Source: CAWCBH01 sp963793785 (GTDB lineage: Bacteria; Actinomycetota; Thermoleophilia; Solirubrobacterales; 70-9). Taken from it: a stretch of DNA of 64,000 nt. This document shows, piece after piece, positions 63,349-64,000 of this stretch. The translations under genes and the position numbers were made by a program. Within the stretch, counting starts at the first letter, position 1. Each line of letters opens with the position of its first letter. The notes below the pieces were generated by a model. It ran no database searches. It was given only the letters and a program-made list of their open reading frames with translations, and was not told where the DNA came from. The stretch is taken from positions 992,001-1,056,000 of the forward strand of contig CAWCBH010000003.1 in the NCBI GenBank assembly GCA_963793785.1, written 5' to 3'.

Positions 63349-64000
63349 GTGGCCCGCAAGCGCGTCCACGAGATAGCGAAAGCTCAGGGGATCACCAGCA
63401 AGGAGCTCCTGGCGGCGCTGAACGCGGCGGGAATCGAGGCCAAGGCGGCGGCATCGAGCGTCGAGGAGGCCGACGCGCTGCGGATCATGGCCGCGAGCAA
63501 GACATCCGACGGCGGCTCCGACGGAGCTGCTGCAGCTTCCGAGAAGGCCCCCGCGACGAAGCAGAAAGCGCCCAGCGAGACCGCGGCGCCGAAGTCCGCG
63601 GCCGGGGGGAACGGCAAGACCGCCAAGCAGGCCGGCGCCGGGTCCGGGCAGGCTGCCCGCCGCCCCGTTCGTCCGGGCGAGGCCGGGCAGGGAGCGGCGA
63701 GCGGAGGCGGGGCCGGCAAGAAGCGCCGCCGGGTCGTGATCGACTCCCAGGCAGCCCGTCGCGATCAGATGGGCGGGCCGCCGCCGCACCGGCCGCCGCG
63801 CCGTAGGGGCGGGCGCCGGCGCCGGCCGCTTCTGGACGAGGGGCCGCCGAAGCCGCTCGAGGTCGGCGAGCTTGTCGCCACCAAGGTCCCTTCGGGAGCA
63901 ACCGTCCGCGAGGTCGCCGAGCTGCTCGACCTCAGCAGTGCCGAGGTGATCAAGAAGCTGATGACGATGGGCGAGATGGCGACGCTCACTCAGACTCTCA
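63349..64000 (+). CDS. infB: translation initiation factor IF-2 (N-terminal part; cut by window end)
   Basis: 217 codons from the GTG at 63349, six bases after nusA, open to the window end. VARKRVHEIAKAQGITSKELLAALNAAGIEAKA is the IF2 N-terminal subdomain, followed by a long Ala/Gly/Lys/Arg-rich linker and then LLDEGPPKPLEVGELVATKVPSGATVREVAELLDLSSAEVIKKLMTMGEMATLTQ, the IF2_N region. The GTPase core lies outside the window. Confidence 0.95.
   Translation, partial: MARKRVHEIAKAQGITSKELLAALNAAGIEAKAAASSVEEADALRIMAASKTSDGGSDGAAAASEKAPATKQKAPSETAAPKSAAGGNGKTAKQAGAGSGQAARRPVRPGEAGQGAASGGGAGKKRRRVVIDSQAARRDQMGGPPPHRPPRRRGGRRRRPLLDEGPPKPLEVGELVATKVPSGATVREVAELLDLSSAEVIKKLMTMGEMATLTQTL

Overview
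The window is a very GC-rich chromosomal segment of an actinobacterium. Gene content points to the class Thermoleophilia (Solirubrobacterales-like), but this is inferred from protein style and gene order, not from a phylogenetic marker. Supporting signs are mIHF next to gmk and rpoZ, a fused SecDF, the PdxS/PdxT pathway, M29 aminopeptidase, many GTG/TTG starts and pervasive 4-base stop/start overlaps (ATGA/GTGA). Most of the window is core housekeeping DNA.

Layout. 1-7.5 kb: end of a dGTPase-like gene, dnaG, lipoproteins, an HNH endonuclease beside tRNA-Asn, a glycosyltransferase, an SDR, and an Hpt protein. 7.5-14.2 kb is the accessory, damaged part. It holds a tRNA-CAT gene with a T-arm copy 2.4 kb downstream, a Cys-rich secreted protein and a MauE-thioredoxin fusion that are readable only across several frames, small membrane proteins, an RpiR regulator, and a 116-bp perfect direct repeat bracketing a 19-G tract and a frame-broken glycoside hydrolase. 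14.2-22.4 kb: pdxS (one-base frameshift), pdxT, aminopeptidase, yebC, a frame-broken Ser/Thr kinase-TPR protein, ruvCAB and a PAS-like protein. 22.4-30.7 kb: secDF, recJ, relA/spoT. 30.7-38.5 kb: NTF2-like, epimerase, HIT, diacylglycerol-kinase-like, MBL hydrolase, phosphomannomutase, CorA and OsmC genes. 38.5-40.2 kb: a SAM-I riboswitch and terminator controlling a threonine-synthase-like gene overlapped with a MoaD/ThiS-like sulfur carrier. 40.2-46 kb: nucleotide-sugar genes with an atypical kinase, a repeat-rich secreted protein, an HMCES-type protein, tRNA-Arg and RNase Z. 47-57.5 kb: a PyrR-controlled pyrimidine operon (pyrR-pyrB-pyrC-isochorismatase-carA-two NTF2-like genes-carB-pyrK-pyrD). 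57.6-64 kb: mihF-gmk-rpoZ-coaBC-TPR-dtd, then rimP-nusA-infB behind a promoter with an attenuator-like terminator.

The most interesting biology is the SAM-riboswitch / PLP-enzyme / sulfur-carrier unit. It looks like the O-phosphohomoserine counterpart of the CysM-CysO cysteine pathway, and may make homocysteine rather than, or as well as, threonine. The most important caution is that at least five loci (Cys-rich protein, MauE-redoxin, glycoside hydrolase, pdxS, kinase-TPR) carry single-base-loss frameshifts. Together with the poly-G tract and the 116-bp duplication, this may mean local sequence or assembly error rather than true gene decay.
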